From Aphis gossypii (Eukaryota > Arthropoda > Insecta > Hemiptera > Aphididae), in the NCBI RefSeq assembly GCF_020184175.1, contig NC_065532.1, positions 39,432,287 through 39,496,286 on the forward strand: a DNA stretch of 64,000 nucleotides. The letters run 5' to 3'. The translations under genes were made by a program, and so were the position numbers. Each line of letters starts with the position of its first letter. The first letter of the stretch is position 1. This document shows, piece after piece, positions 52,404-63,362 of the stretch. The notes under the pieces are model-generated. The model was not told where the DNA came from and made no database searches. It saw only the letters and a program-made list of their open reading frames with translations.

Positions 52404-53512
52404 AGTTCACTAGACTGTACCGACGAAATAAAAACGGTCAATCGTACGCTCGGGAAGTGGTTAATTTTATTACTGAGAGTACCGTGAGACTATGAGAGTT
52501 GAAATGTTGAATATTACTGTACAATGTTATTTCGAGGATGAAAAAAATACTAAAATACTCTATTTTTGCAGTAGCGATGACTTTATTGTAGAAAACAAAC
52601 AGGTAATACCTAAGTAAATTGGTAAAAAGCACTCAACGATTTCGTAGAAAAATAAAATATTAAAAATAATCACTTATTGTATATAATTTGTGATAAAAAT
52701 ATTGTGCTGCAAGATTTTTGATAACATCAGCAAAATTGATAGGGTAATGTAATACTCTGACAAAACGTTAAACAGCACGTAAGTCGTAAAATAAAATTTA
52801 AATAACGTTACTCTATAGTCTATATACACAGAAAGAAATACCACCGTTAAATTAATAATAATCTAGATTAAATCAATAAAATAATGATTAACATAGGGCA
52901 AACAGTGAGTTTGTTATTATAAAAATTAATATTTTGTTGATATAACAACATTTTTCTCTGTTAATTTAATGGTTAATACAACAATATTTATTGTGTTGTT
53001 TTGAAATGTTTGCCCTGTCAATTTAAATGTAATTCAACTATTTATTTTGTTGTTTTGAAATATTTGCCCTGTCAATTTAATGGTTAATTCAACAATTTAT
53101 TTTGTTGTTTTGAAATAATAGGCCATTAGCAATATTTTTATATAAATAAAATGCATTTTTAATTTAAACAATAATTTTTTTAAATCAAACTAGTTTTGTT
53201 AAATCAACAAGATATTTTTTTATTAAATGTGGTTGTAAAAAAATATAAACTATAATACAGTAAAAAATTAATAGTTTTATAGAAAATATTTCTTAAAATT
53301 AATAATATTAGTATAAATTACCGTGTTTAATTATAACCAAAAATAAAAATCCTAGGCCAGAGTTGTTATGGTAACTTATAATAATCTGTGGTATTTTTAT
53401 AATTTTATGCAGTAATTAATATCATTAATTATTCAAATATTAAACAATGTTTTAATACCTTAAATATTTATAGCTTTGTAAATTAATCAAAAATATCATT
53501 TATAATACTAAC
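52404..53512. other. Spacer between the Star-like gene and the upstream orphan exon
   Basis: AT-rich, no exon recognised on either strand. Contains the 54-bp tandem repeat at 52955-53118. Confidence 0.6.
52955..53118. repeat. Tandem repeat, about 54-bp unit, about three copies
   Basis: The unit contains gttgttttgaaat, tttgccctgtcaattta and ttaattcaac. Successive tgccctgtcaattta motifs are 54 bases apart (53011 and 53065). The first copy is partial and diverged. A reverse-oriented agggcaaaca lies at about 52897, so the array may derive from a small inverted-repeat element. Confidence 0.7.
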
Positions 53513-53783
53513 CTAAGCAAGTCTCGTACAAATATTCCATATTCCAACTTAACAAAGTTTCTTTTAAACAATGTTTATCTTCCAAACTTAAAAGAAAAGG
53601 CTTAAATGAATTATCGTGACTTTGCTGAGATAGTTCAGAAAAATTGTTGATAATATTTGGACTTTCTACTGAATTTGACATTGAAGAGGAGGAAGGTGAC
53701 TGTAGTAAAGTATACATATTTTGTTCATTTTCATAGTCTTCATTCAATAAACTGGTGAATATATCAATTTTTTGGTGCTGCAT
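53513..53783 (-). CDS. Orphan coding exon with partial SAM-like domain
   Basis: ATG at 53783; an in-frame TAA lies just upstream. It encodes about 90 residues: MQHQKIDIFTSLLNEDYENE, a Ser/Asn-rich middle, then KETLLSWNMEYLYETCL. The frame ends two codons past a good donor, TTAG|gttagt. The end looks like the first helices of a SAM-type domain as seen in insect proteins of unknown function ('L...L..W.L.yL...F....I'), which would continue in another exon. No such exon is evident in the next few kilobases, so the gene is either long, wrapped around the Star-like gene, or a fragment. The domain call is tentative. Composition is clearly more coding-like than its surroundings. Confidence 0.55.
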
Positions 53784-55424
53784 TTTACTTTACTAGACCC
53801 ATGACACATATAAAACATTTATAAATAAAAAACATAATTAGTAATTAGGTACACACAAATATATACTTATTACATTACATAAATTACATATTATAGGTAT
53901 TACAATTTAAAAAACCCAAGATATATAAATATTACACATATAACTAAAACTTATACATAAAAATACTTAAGATAAATAAAAACAAACTTAAGAAAGTAAA
54001 TAATTATTTCCATTTTTAAAAATATTCTTTCAATCTAATCATAAGATTACCACCAGCAACTTTATTGATATTTAAAGGTGGGCAATTCAACTGATCAACA
54101 TTCATTATACTTTATTATACTCTATAATAGTGTTAACCTATGGGATTTCGACTCGTGCATTGTCACAGTCATGAAAATTGGAGAAATTATGTTCTCTAAC
54201 TGTTCATCCGAATTCCGAAAACAATAAATGACTATGGTACCTAATTTTTATAATATTCGGTTTATCGTCATTCGTTCATATTCTAATGATCACGCCCACG
54301 GGTCATAAAATGTCTATCTCGGTGGCTTGGCCTGACCGATTTTTTTTTTTCTAAATTAATTATCATACATTTTATACCTATTGTATTTTAAGCATTTTAT
54401 TCAGTTTTAATTTTAACTAATTTTACTTAGTTGACGGTTAGCACTTTGGTCAAATTTTCTATCCTAAAAATCCCAGTTCTCTTGTCGACTTCTCGATTTA
54501 TTTAATTTTTTTCCTGAATCCTTTACGTAAATAGTAAAGAAAGGACAATATTATTCAACTGATTGATATCATAATGTACCTACAACCCATTAAATCATCG
54601 TGTGTTGTCGATGTAACTTATAGCTATAGATAAAAGATGTTTTATTATGTTTCAGTGAGTATCACAGAGTACCTATAAACCATTGTGGGCTTACTAATTA
54701 TCGTTTTTCCCGCAAGTATTCGATTTTATTTTCAATAAATGTCGATAAAAAAATTTTACTCGGTCAAAAACCTAGAACATTAACGCAATATGGAAAAATT
54801 TGATGTAACATTTGCATAATTTTTCATGAGCATTTCAAATTTTTATAAAATTCGTATAATGCATGAAAATGCATGAATTATTTTAAAGTAAAAATGTATT
54901 AAATGTTGAATTTGTATAGTTTACACTTGAAAATCTATTGGAAAAAAAGATTCCTCATAAGGCGTTTTTTACTATAATCAAAAAATTTATAAAATATACA
55001 AGTACCTACCTACAATTTATTTTTCTAAACAAAATAATGTTAAACAGAGAGTAACGTTTTTAGATATTTTGTTGTAATTTAAAAATATTATTCGTGGTGA
55101 CTTTTCACTTACTACTTGGTATGTTCTACAGAAAATTTCCAATTTTTACCAGATATAATTTTCATATAATCAAAAAGTCGATAAATTGAAACAACAAAGC
55201 GGTTTCCTAATGTTTGCAGTTTTTTCAATTACTTTGAAAAGTAACGTTCTGAGCTTTTTTTACGGATGATAAAAATATACAGAAATAAAATACAATATTT
55301 TAAAACTAACGCATTTATCGCTGTGATCAAAATCTAAAACGTTACAAATCACAATTCAATAATAGTAAAATGATATATTTATTTTTTTAATTTAGATTAA
55401 AAATAATAATAAACCTATACAGCA

Positions 55425-55438
55425 CTGCCATCTAGCGA
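55425..55438 (-). promoter_or_regulatory. CTCF-like motif
   Basis: On the minus strand TCGCTAGATGGCAG fits the CTCF core pattern CCASYAGRKGGCRS at 12 of 14 positions. A weaker AGATAGCGCT lies 51 bases away at 55489-55498. Insect CTCF marks domain boundaries. This is motif evidence only. Confidence 0.35.
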
Positions 55439-55633
55439 TGGAAATGAATAACATACGTCGCCGGTTATTAGTGCAAAACAACAATGATAGATAGCGCTAA
55501 CATTATCGTTATTACGTGTAATCAAAAAAAATTAATTCGTCAGTATATTTTGATGTTATAAATTATGATTTAAAATAATAATAAACTCTAGAAAATATGT
55601 AACTAATTGTAATAAATAAATAAAAATACTAAC

Positions 55634-55757
55634 CTTTTATTACGATGCAGGGACACCACAGTGTGACAACAAATAAGACGTCAAGGCCCAAGACGTCCTT
55701 CGATCTTTCCAGGAAAACAATTTGACTAATTACTGCGGCCCTCAAATTTGCTTCGTC
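55634..55757 (-). CDS. Possible exon, open throughout, unidentified
   Basis: Minus-strand segment with acceptor attcag|GAC and donor AAAAG|gttagt. It is open for 41 codons, reading DEANLRAAVISQIVFLERSK and then DVLGLDVLFVVTLWCPCIVI. It is much GC-richer than the flanks. Joined to the orphan exon at 53783 in the most obvious way it would hit a stop, so it could be a 5' untranslated exon, part of another transcript, or a repeat fragment. No domain recognised. Confidence 0.3.
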
Positions 55758-56044
55758 CTGAATGTATTTAATGATTTTTTTAGGGTATAATTGCATGCTT
55801 ATTTTATATTTTTACAGGACAAGTTTCCTTAAAAATTACTAAATACTAAATACTATAAACAGAAAAATTTATATTTTACACTTAATACGTACAAAATGTA
55901 AGTTATAAAATTTTTTTTTTTTAAAAGTATACTTACCTAATTTTATAAAGTTTTTTCATCTATAATAAAAGTCAATTTTATTTTTTAATAATACATATCA
56001 CTGCAGTCGTTAGCAGGCGTAATGCATCTAATTATTATTTATAC

Positions 56045-56143
56045 TTATGGACAGCCCGCTACTACCACCTGCGGATCATCGGGAAAAGTACCATAATTAT
56101 ATCCTGCGAAACCCACTGCTGCATACATTAATACATAAGACAT
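56045..56143 (-). CDS. Possible first exon or short ORF, unidentified
   Basis: ATG at 56143 opens 32 codons to TAA: MSYVLMYAAVGFAGYNYG, then TFPDDPQVVVAGCP. A potential donor CCGCAG|gtggta falls after DDPQ in phase 0, which would join in frame to the segment at 55757. GC-rich compared with its surroundings. No homology recognised; the evidence is only composition and compatible phase. Confidence 0.2.
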   Translation of the reverse strand: MSYVLMYAAVGFAGYNYGTFPDDPQVVVAGCP

Positions 56144-58139
56144 AACACGAATGGATCATAAGTCATAACGATGAATATTTAACTTTTTATGAATGTGCTT
56201 GATTAGTGTTTTCATCATGTTGTACTACGGACTATTGATTTGTCTATAAATCCATTTCTATATTTTATTTGTTAAAGGTAACGTTGATCTTTTTTATTAT
56301 TAAATTCCCTATTGACATACATACCCTTGGTTTACCCATCTTGACAAACGAATCGATTGTCGTTTAATAGCCAATGTAGGACAACTACGACTTTCGGATT
56401 TCGAGACAGTATACTTAGCTGATGATGATTGTCAAGATTGATTTAGGATGTTTAAAGTCTAGATCCGTAGTATTCAGAGTGTTTGGAAAATAACATAGTA
56501 CATAATGATCAGTGGTGTTGTTAGATCATAGTGTCATAAACTTTGGAAGGAGAAAGAACGGAGCTTGAGCCTCACAATCTTAACCCAATGTGACCATAAT
56601 ATGTGCCATATTACTTACATGTTTACAAAATACAATATAATAATTGTATAAACAAATTAATAAAACACACTCACATAGTCACATAGGTAGGCTTAATTTC
56701 TAGGGTGCAACCCCGTGCACTTGCAGTCTGAAATTTATTAGTCCAAGTAATATCATATCGTTTTGAGGCGTCTTAAGTTTTTTCAATATAGAGGTGAGTA
56801 AAGTTACTAGTTTGGTACATTTTCTACAACTTCTCCTGTTTAACAGTCAACTAGTTAGTTTAGTTTTTAATTTTAAGTTAATTTAATTATAACATACATA
56901 TATAACTATAAGAAAACTATTTAAGTATAGCTTATTGGTATAAAAGGAAAAAATGTCATGTTAATAATTAATAATCGTGTTTAGTCACATGCATTAAATT
57001 TAGCTCTTGGTTTTTTATGGATATATTCCTGCAATGTATTCACGAGGATGACTTTATATATTATAATATAATTTATTTAATTGTAATTTTATTTAGACGT
57101 AGAATAATTTTTATAGTTATGATGTCCATTGTCCAAATTAAAAACAAAATCTTTTTAGAAAATTATCTACAAATTTTTCCAAATAATTTTATTATATTAA
57201 CAAGTACCTATAGTTACTAAATATGTATAATAGGTAAGTTAGTACTATATAATTCATTTTTACAATTATTATTAATCCTATTTAATTATAATATGAACTA
57301 TAAAGTTTTATTAAAAATGTGTGAAGTGCATGTCTCCTTTGAAATGTCTCAATGGAATGCCGCATCATCACTCACTAATTAGCGATCATCAATCCAACAC
57401 TTTACAACACTTACACATATAATTCTTTTATTAGATAATGTGACTATAAAAATTGCTCGATTAAGCGAAAGAAAATAAAAGATATTATATTGCATTATTA
57501 TATATTAAGGCAATATTCTGAATTTTAAATAATAGGTACACAAGTCATACATATTACATAATACATATTAGTACCTATAATTATTAACAATACTTTAAAC
57601 TATGAAAATATATAGATACTTATAATTAATTACTATCAATTAAATGTACTCTTAAACCTAGAAAATTTCCTATACATAGCACTATGTATTAAAATAACTA
57701 CTAATAAGAGTGTACCTATGTAACCTATGGTATCGTCCACTTCAGACTTATAGTATGATACATTGATGTGACGTGTAAGCACAAATGAATATTAACAATT
57801 GTAAATTTAACCCGTAGTTTCCTCGCAGGGGTTTAAACATTGAAAAACCTTAAAACCAGCATTATTTCGACGTAACAAATGGGTAGGTAGGTGGTAATCA
57901 ATATTGTACGATATTATACGAGTCTATTTTATTATCGTCATTTGATCCGCGACACGGTTATAGGTACTTAAAAAAATAAACAAAAATTTTGTTTATTATT
58001 TAAAAAAAAAAATGAAAGAATTTATTGCTGCAGCAGGTACCATCTTCTCGTCTTCTCTTGCAGCCGGATTATATAGACGATCATCGCGATGGAATAAAAC
58101 ACATATATAATAATATAATATAATATAAAATAATATACG
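56144..58139. other. Gene-free stretch
   Basis: AT-rich intergenic or intronic DNA. A few open frames of 60-70 codons are Ile/Phe/Tyr-rich and look like chance. Nothing else recognised. Confidence 0.6.
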
Positions 58140-58660
58140 AGGAAACCAGTTCTGCGAGCGGCACTCGTCCGTTTATTTTGTAAGCACACGATGCGAGTAT
58201 AGTATACCTATGGTATAGGTATATTATGAACGCGCCGCCGCCGCGATCGACAAAAACTCGTGTGCGTTTCGACGGTGTACATTTTATACGTACACACACA
58301 TAAACCGATATATAATAATAATATGTATAAAATATATTATAATATACGCGTTATATACAGAATATACGCGTGTGTACGCGCTGTGCACGGGTACAATCGA
58401 TGTGACACCTGTCATTCGGACGGTTATCGGCGGTGAAGTCCGAGGAGAATGAGGTTAGTTAGGCACGGCAGGCGAACACAACGGCGACGAGAGCCGGACC
58501 CCAGACACGCTGGAGCCGAGGATATACCGCGTGGCATGGGTCGGTCGTCTGACTGTCTGTCGCCGTCGCACGGCCGTCTCCGTCTCTCCCCGCTCGTTCT
58601 CTCTCGCTCTTCCTTATCGATCTATCGATCTATCTACCCAATACCCATCTCCCTTTACCG
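58140..58660. promoter_or_regulatory. CpG-rich island, probable promoter/first-exon region
   Basis: By far the most CpG-dense block of the window: gcgccgccgccgcgatcg near 58231, cggcggtgaagtccgagg near 58428, and gagccggaccccagac near 58491, followed by a TCTC-rich (GAGA-type) tract near 58573-58620. On the plus strand GAGAATGAG|gttagt at 58444-58458 would suit the end of a first exon carrying an ATG. Open frames of 80-94 codons here are probably composition effects. Direction of transcription is unresolved: a plus-strand gene could continue past 64000, or a minus-strand one could feed the exons at 56-53 kb. Confidence 0.4.
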
Positions 58661-58773
58661 TTTCCCGAACGACTATATATATATACAGTGCATATAGTGT
58701 TATACACATGTACAGGTGGGCATATATCTTTATCGTTTTCTTTCTCCGTCTTTGTCACCTGTCCCGATCGTTT

Positions 58774-58799
58774 ACACACACACACACACACACACACAC
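58774..58799. repeat. AC dinucleotide microsatellite
   Basis: Thirteen tandem AC units just downstream of the CpG-rich island. Confidence 0.9.
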
Positions 58800-58893
58800 T
58801 CGCGCACGCACGTGAGTTTTCGAACAAAGAATAGTATAGGTATATATAATATTATGTATTTTATATTTATATACGATCTGACCAACCACTCTT

Positions 58894-58920
58894 CACACAC
58901 ACACACACACACGCGCGCGC
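58894..58920. repeat. AC/CG compound microsatellite
   Basis: A (CA) array running directly into alternating CG. Alternating purine-pyrimidine DNA of this type can adopt a left-handed helix. Confidence 0.85.
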
Positions 58921-60159
58921 ATATAACATATACCATAATGTAGAAACCTTGGAGCCTCTCGGAAGGAAAAACGTATATATACACGAAAAAAAGAAAAAGA
59001 AATAAACGTGCGTCACACAAAAGACACCAACGTCGCGTCGTTTCCCCCGAGGAAAAAAACGTGAGAAACGTCGTTTTTTAATATATATTCTTTTTTTTTT
59101 TATACAAATAGAATAACAACTAGAAAAATTGAAGCAAATTGTTTGATAGCGACGCGTGTGCAGTGTGTATAGTAGTCGAGTACCCATCTATATATTTATA
59201 CTTATACATATATACATAAGTACACGCATCGTTATTAAAAACTCTCCTGGCTGACACGACGATAATAATAAAATAATAACAATCGACCGCGCGCACGATT
59301 CACACGTTTAATGTATATATATATAATATGTACGCTTATACAATAGTATATAATATTATAACACATACACGGATACACGAGTATTATATAAGAATATATT
59401 TATCTATTAAAAAAAGGCATAGTTATAATAGCTATTCTTAAAAATAACTATATAACGTCGTATGCGAGGATTTCGATTCCATTATTATCAGGTACTGTAC
59501 CTACTTACTGCTGCAGCTATGTAGATATTATATAATATATTACTTATAATTTTTAGATAAATGTCATATACATCAATACATGTATTATGCATAAGCACTT
59601 TTAAAGATGACGACAGTATCCTGTGCAAGGGATGAAAAAACGTTTTCTGCGGGGGTGTGTCAATTTTAAGGAGTGAGAAATAGTTGAGGTGTGTTTTTTA
59701 GTAGAGTAGCGATTCCTACTTTTCTATATAATTTTAAATTAATGAGAAACAGATTCATAAAAAGTATTATTTTTTACAAAATTCATAATTATTTTTTATA
59801 AATATGCTGCCGAAAATATTCTAATCGGTACCTACAGTGTTTCTCTGCAATGTCTGTACCATGGCGATACATTATTAAAATGTTTCATATTTTATGACAC
59901 ACATAATAAAAATAATAACAAATAATAATAATGTATAATTAATTTTAATTGGTAGTAAATAAGCAACTAAATAATAAATATACGATTTATATATAATATT
60001 TAACGATTTAATAATTATACGATTGTTTAAAAAAAGAAAAAAAAGAAGTATATTTATTTAAAAAAAAATTATGACCTAAAATTACCACAAACTAGTTATA
60101 AAAATTAACAAAAAAAAAAAAAAAATTGAAAAATTAATTTAAATTAAAAAAAAAATAAT

Positions 60160-60687
60160 AATTACTATGTATTTCCCTTGATTTGCAGTAGTGAACTGAC
60201 TATTATCCAACAGAATATTTATCGTTAATATAGAAAACGAACTCTCTGCATCTACTGAAGTGATCATATAAAAGGTTTCAAATTACAACACTAAATCCTA
60301 AATTTTTAAATGGTCGATATCGATGTTAAAGGCATACTGACCGTAAAGGTATATACTGCAGGTTATCTGTAGATCGACAATCTATACCTTTAATAATTTA
60401 ATAAACAAACTGATAACAAAAATTTAGTCCGCATTCTGGGTTTTTACGTTTTTTATTAATTCAATTTCTTATTATTACTTTAGTAGCATAATAAACAGAT
60501 AAAAATTCTACAGCTAAAATAACTGATAAAATCAAAAAAACCATTTACATAAAAATAGCCGAAAAAGCAAAAATAAATCGGCTTATTTAGAATCAGAATG
60601 ACGTGAAACGAATTTATGTAATAAAAATTAGATTTCTATCTCATATATAAAAAATAAGTATATATTATGCTTTAAAATCCGAGTTCT
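60160..60687 (-). mobile_element. Second, truncated copy of the hAT-like element
   Basis: Shares long collinear similarity with 16330-16830 (for example aaaacgaactctctgca and aaatggtcgatatcgatgtt) and ends with tattatgctttaaaatccga, the same right terminus. A minus-strand remnant reads SVDAESSFSILTINIL, again the hAT dimerisation block. A left terminal repeat was not found; poly-A-rich DNA at 60025-60160 takes its place. So the copy is truncated or badly decayed. Confidence 0.7.
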
Positions 60688-62138
60688 ATTGATAAATAAT
60701 AATAATATAATTATAATATCGAACTATATATTATATAATTTGGAACTCGCTCCAGGGCCTAAATTTTGAAGTTACGCCACTAATATAGGCTTAACACTAT
60801 TACAGTCACCTCAAGAGTCAAGAACTATAATATAAGACGATATTTTATTCAATTTCATTTTAAATATCAAATATTCATTTATAACTTTTTATAGTTTTAT
60901 TTTAATATGAAATATTTATTTATATTAAATATAATAATAATATAAAATGATTGCTGTACGTCACGTGCGTGTACATATTGTGTCTATGAGTCTACAATTA
61001 TTACAGAGAATTTGTCATGCATCATTGAATATTAAAATATATTTATATGTTGTTATAAATTTTATAAAAATATATAGTAACTATATTTTCGTTAAAAATT
61101 ATTATTTAATATTTTTATCTCAATATAGTTATTTTTTTCTTCACAATCTTAAAATACTTAAAAATAAATCCTATTTTGAAAATTTGTTAATATAATTAAA
61201 TATATTATCTTTTAATATGTTTAGAAATGCTTAAAAAAAATAGTGGTAATGTTTGTAAGAATTAAGATCCACCGGCTTATTTTGCCACGGAAATAAATAA
61301 TCCAAGTTAAGCTATTAAATTTGCAACATCAATATAAACATAGAATGGGGGATGGGAAAAATCTTATTTTACAACTGTATAGTGTTATATAATTAATGAT
61401 TGTGTTACAATTATCAACTAAATACATACAATAAAAAAATGTGTCTGGGCGTCTGGCTGATAAGCGTTTTACTTTTGAAATACCTATAATGATAATAATA
61501 GATATAAAATGTATTATTATTGTACGTGTAGCGTGTGTACATAACTACGTAAGGTTATTAGAGTTAAACGTTCTTACAAAAACTGTTTTTATCGTTTTAA
61601 AATTACAATAACAATTAAAATATTATTCAGACCAAATCCTAAATTAACAATATTAATATAAACATATAAGGCAGTTACAAACCTTAAGCAGTTAAACTAT
61701 TACCTATATTTATTACTTCATAATTATGCACTTAAAATAATGAAATATTTTTATGTTACTACATAAAATAATATACCTATTATAACTAGTTAAGTATAAT
61801 ATACTAACCTAACTTTGGTACTTTAAATGCTTACACTAAGAAGTTTAAATTACATTTATATACAATTTACATTATGATTATATTTATATACATAAAAAAT
61901 AGACATATTACCTATAATTTATAACTCGTCAAATCAAGATCAATCAGTGCCATATTATTCAAATAAAATGTATACCAATTATACTATTTCAGAACTTTTT
62001 CTATTCCCAAATGCAAAGTTTGCTAAAAAAAGTGTACCAGTGATTGTACGGTTCAAATCAAGACTTGAGTACTTCCCATCATACCTTCTATAAGCTGTAA
62101 TTGTAAGCCAAAATAAACATACAAATCAATAGGTAATT

Positions 62139-62265
62139 TTAGATTCTGAAGGGAGAAATAAAAATATATTAGTTTTACAATGATGAGGTTTTTTTTTTTG
62201 CGTCTGAAGACACTTTACATAATAGAAAAAACTGTACCAATCTTCAATTTTGAAAGACGTACAAA
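62139..62265. repeat. Interspersed repeat, 'gagcgaagcg' family, copy 4
   Basis: Starts ttttagattctgaagggag, has ttagttttacaatgatgagg and then gcgtctgaagacac. It aligns by eye with the first 100 bases of the copy at 573-1110. Confidence 0.4.
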
Positions 62266-63203
62266 TTAGATTTAGTTTGTAAACTAAGGAAGTGAAAAGT
62301 ATATGAAAAATAAAAAAATCAGATTATTCTTAGTACTTAATAATTAGAACACAAAAATAAGATTATGAAAAAATGGGAGTATTTACACAAGGCGCAACAC
62401 AAGTTTTCGATTAAATCGATTTTGTTTTTTTGTTGTAATAATTCAGAAAATAACAATTGTGGTAAATACTTGATATTTTTACCAAATATTTGAAATATTT
62501 GTTTTATCGTTTTATAGACATGATAACATTTACAAAAACTTTTTTGTGGTATTTTTATAGATATCATTTGAAATTGTTTACTTTTTCAATTTATATTGAT
62601 ACCTAATTTTTGTTTGTAAATAAAAACTTTAAAAATTTAATATTTAATTTTCTCAAATTAAAAAAACATTAATTAATATTATAATAAGCATAGAATATAA
62701 TATTATAATAAATAATAATGCATGCAATGTTATTTTTGAAAAACATCAGTTTAATCTACCTATAGTAATACTAATAATAATATAAATTATTTTACTAACA
62801 TTATAGGTAAATAACTCCTGGTCTGAATCGTTATTTTTAATATCATATATAAATTTATAATGCTACTATAGTACTATTTTATTATTGATTTCTAGCACAT
62901 CCATTAAAGGGACTACTGCAGTGATAGAGTATATCAATTAAACTATATACGAGTATATTAAACAGCAAAGTAAATCACTTGTTTTTTATATGAATTTTTC
63001 TTAAATTTCTCTACTTCAATACTTCGTATAATACTATACAGATTCATTGTTTTAATAAAATACACCTATTCAGTGGAAAACAGATGCATACTTGAAATTA
63101 AATTGCGTAAGACGTAATTTTTCTTATGATAAGAAATTTAAAAATGTATTTTTAAAATAAATACATGTTTTAAAATTAAATTCGAAATTATTTTTAATAT
63201 AGG

Positions 63204-63362
63204 CAGAGCTGTGTCAATTAATTCAGCGCCTCGGGGCAAAATTTCATTTGGGGCCACAGGTAGTAGGTATATTAAGCGCAAATAAAGACGCCCCTTTATT
63301 TTTACAAAAGTAAGACACCCGGGGGAAATTGCCCCCTTTGTCCCCCTCTTAACACGGCTCTG
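63204..63362. mobile_element. Short MITE (159 bp)
   Basis: Left end CAGAGCTGTGT and right end AACACGGCTCTG form a terminal inverted repeat. Flanks aatatagg and tatatagt agree at 6 of 8 positions. The interior is unusually GC-rich for the region, with gggggcaatttcccccgggt readable on the minus strand. No coding capacity. Confidence 0.7.

Larger units (their letters stand above)
58921..63203. other. Gene-free stretch with repeats
   Basis: No exon supported. It contains the truncated hAT relative at 60160-60687, a possible MITE end at about 60755-60780 (agttacgccactaat on the plus strand), and a repeat copy at 62139-62265. A 76-codon minus-strand frame at 62337-62567 is Lys/Phe/Ile-rich and is not supported by splice sites or any recognised domain. 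Confidence 0.55.

Noticed and set aside
58449..58815. 82- and 94-codon plus-strand frames and opposing minus-strand frames over the CpG island and CA arrays
   Set aside because: Arg/Ser-rich or Thr/His-repeat products driven by composition and microsatellites; no domain and no conserved pattern.
62050..62065. GGTTCAAATC resembling a tRNA B box
   Set aside because: No cloverleaf could be folded around it by eye and no A box at the right distance.
62337..62567. 76-codon minus-strand frame
   Set aside because: Lys/Ile/Phe-rich like other AT-driven frames; no domain, splice context or neighbouring exon.
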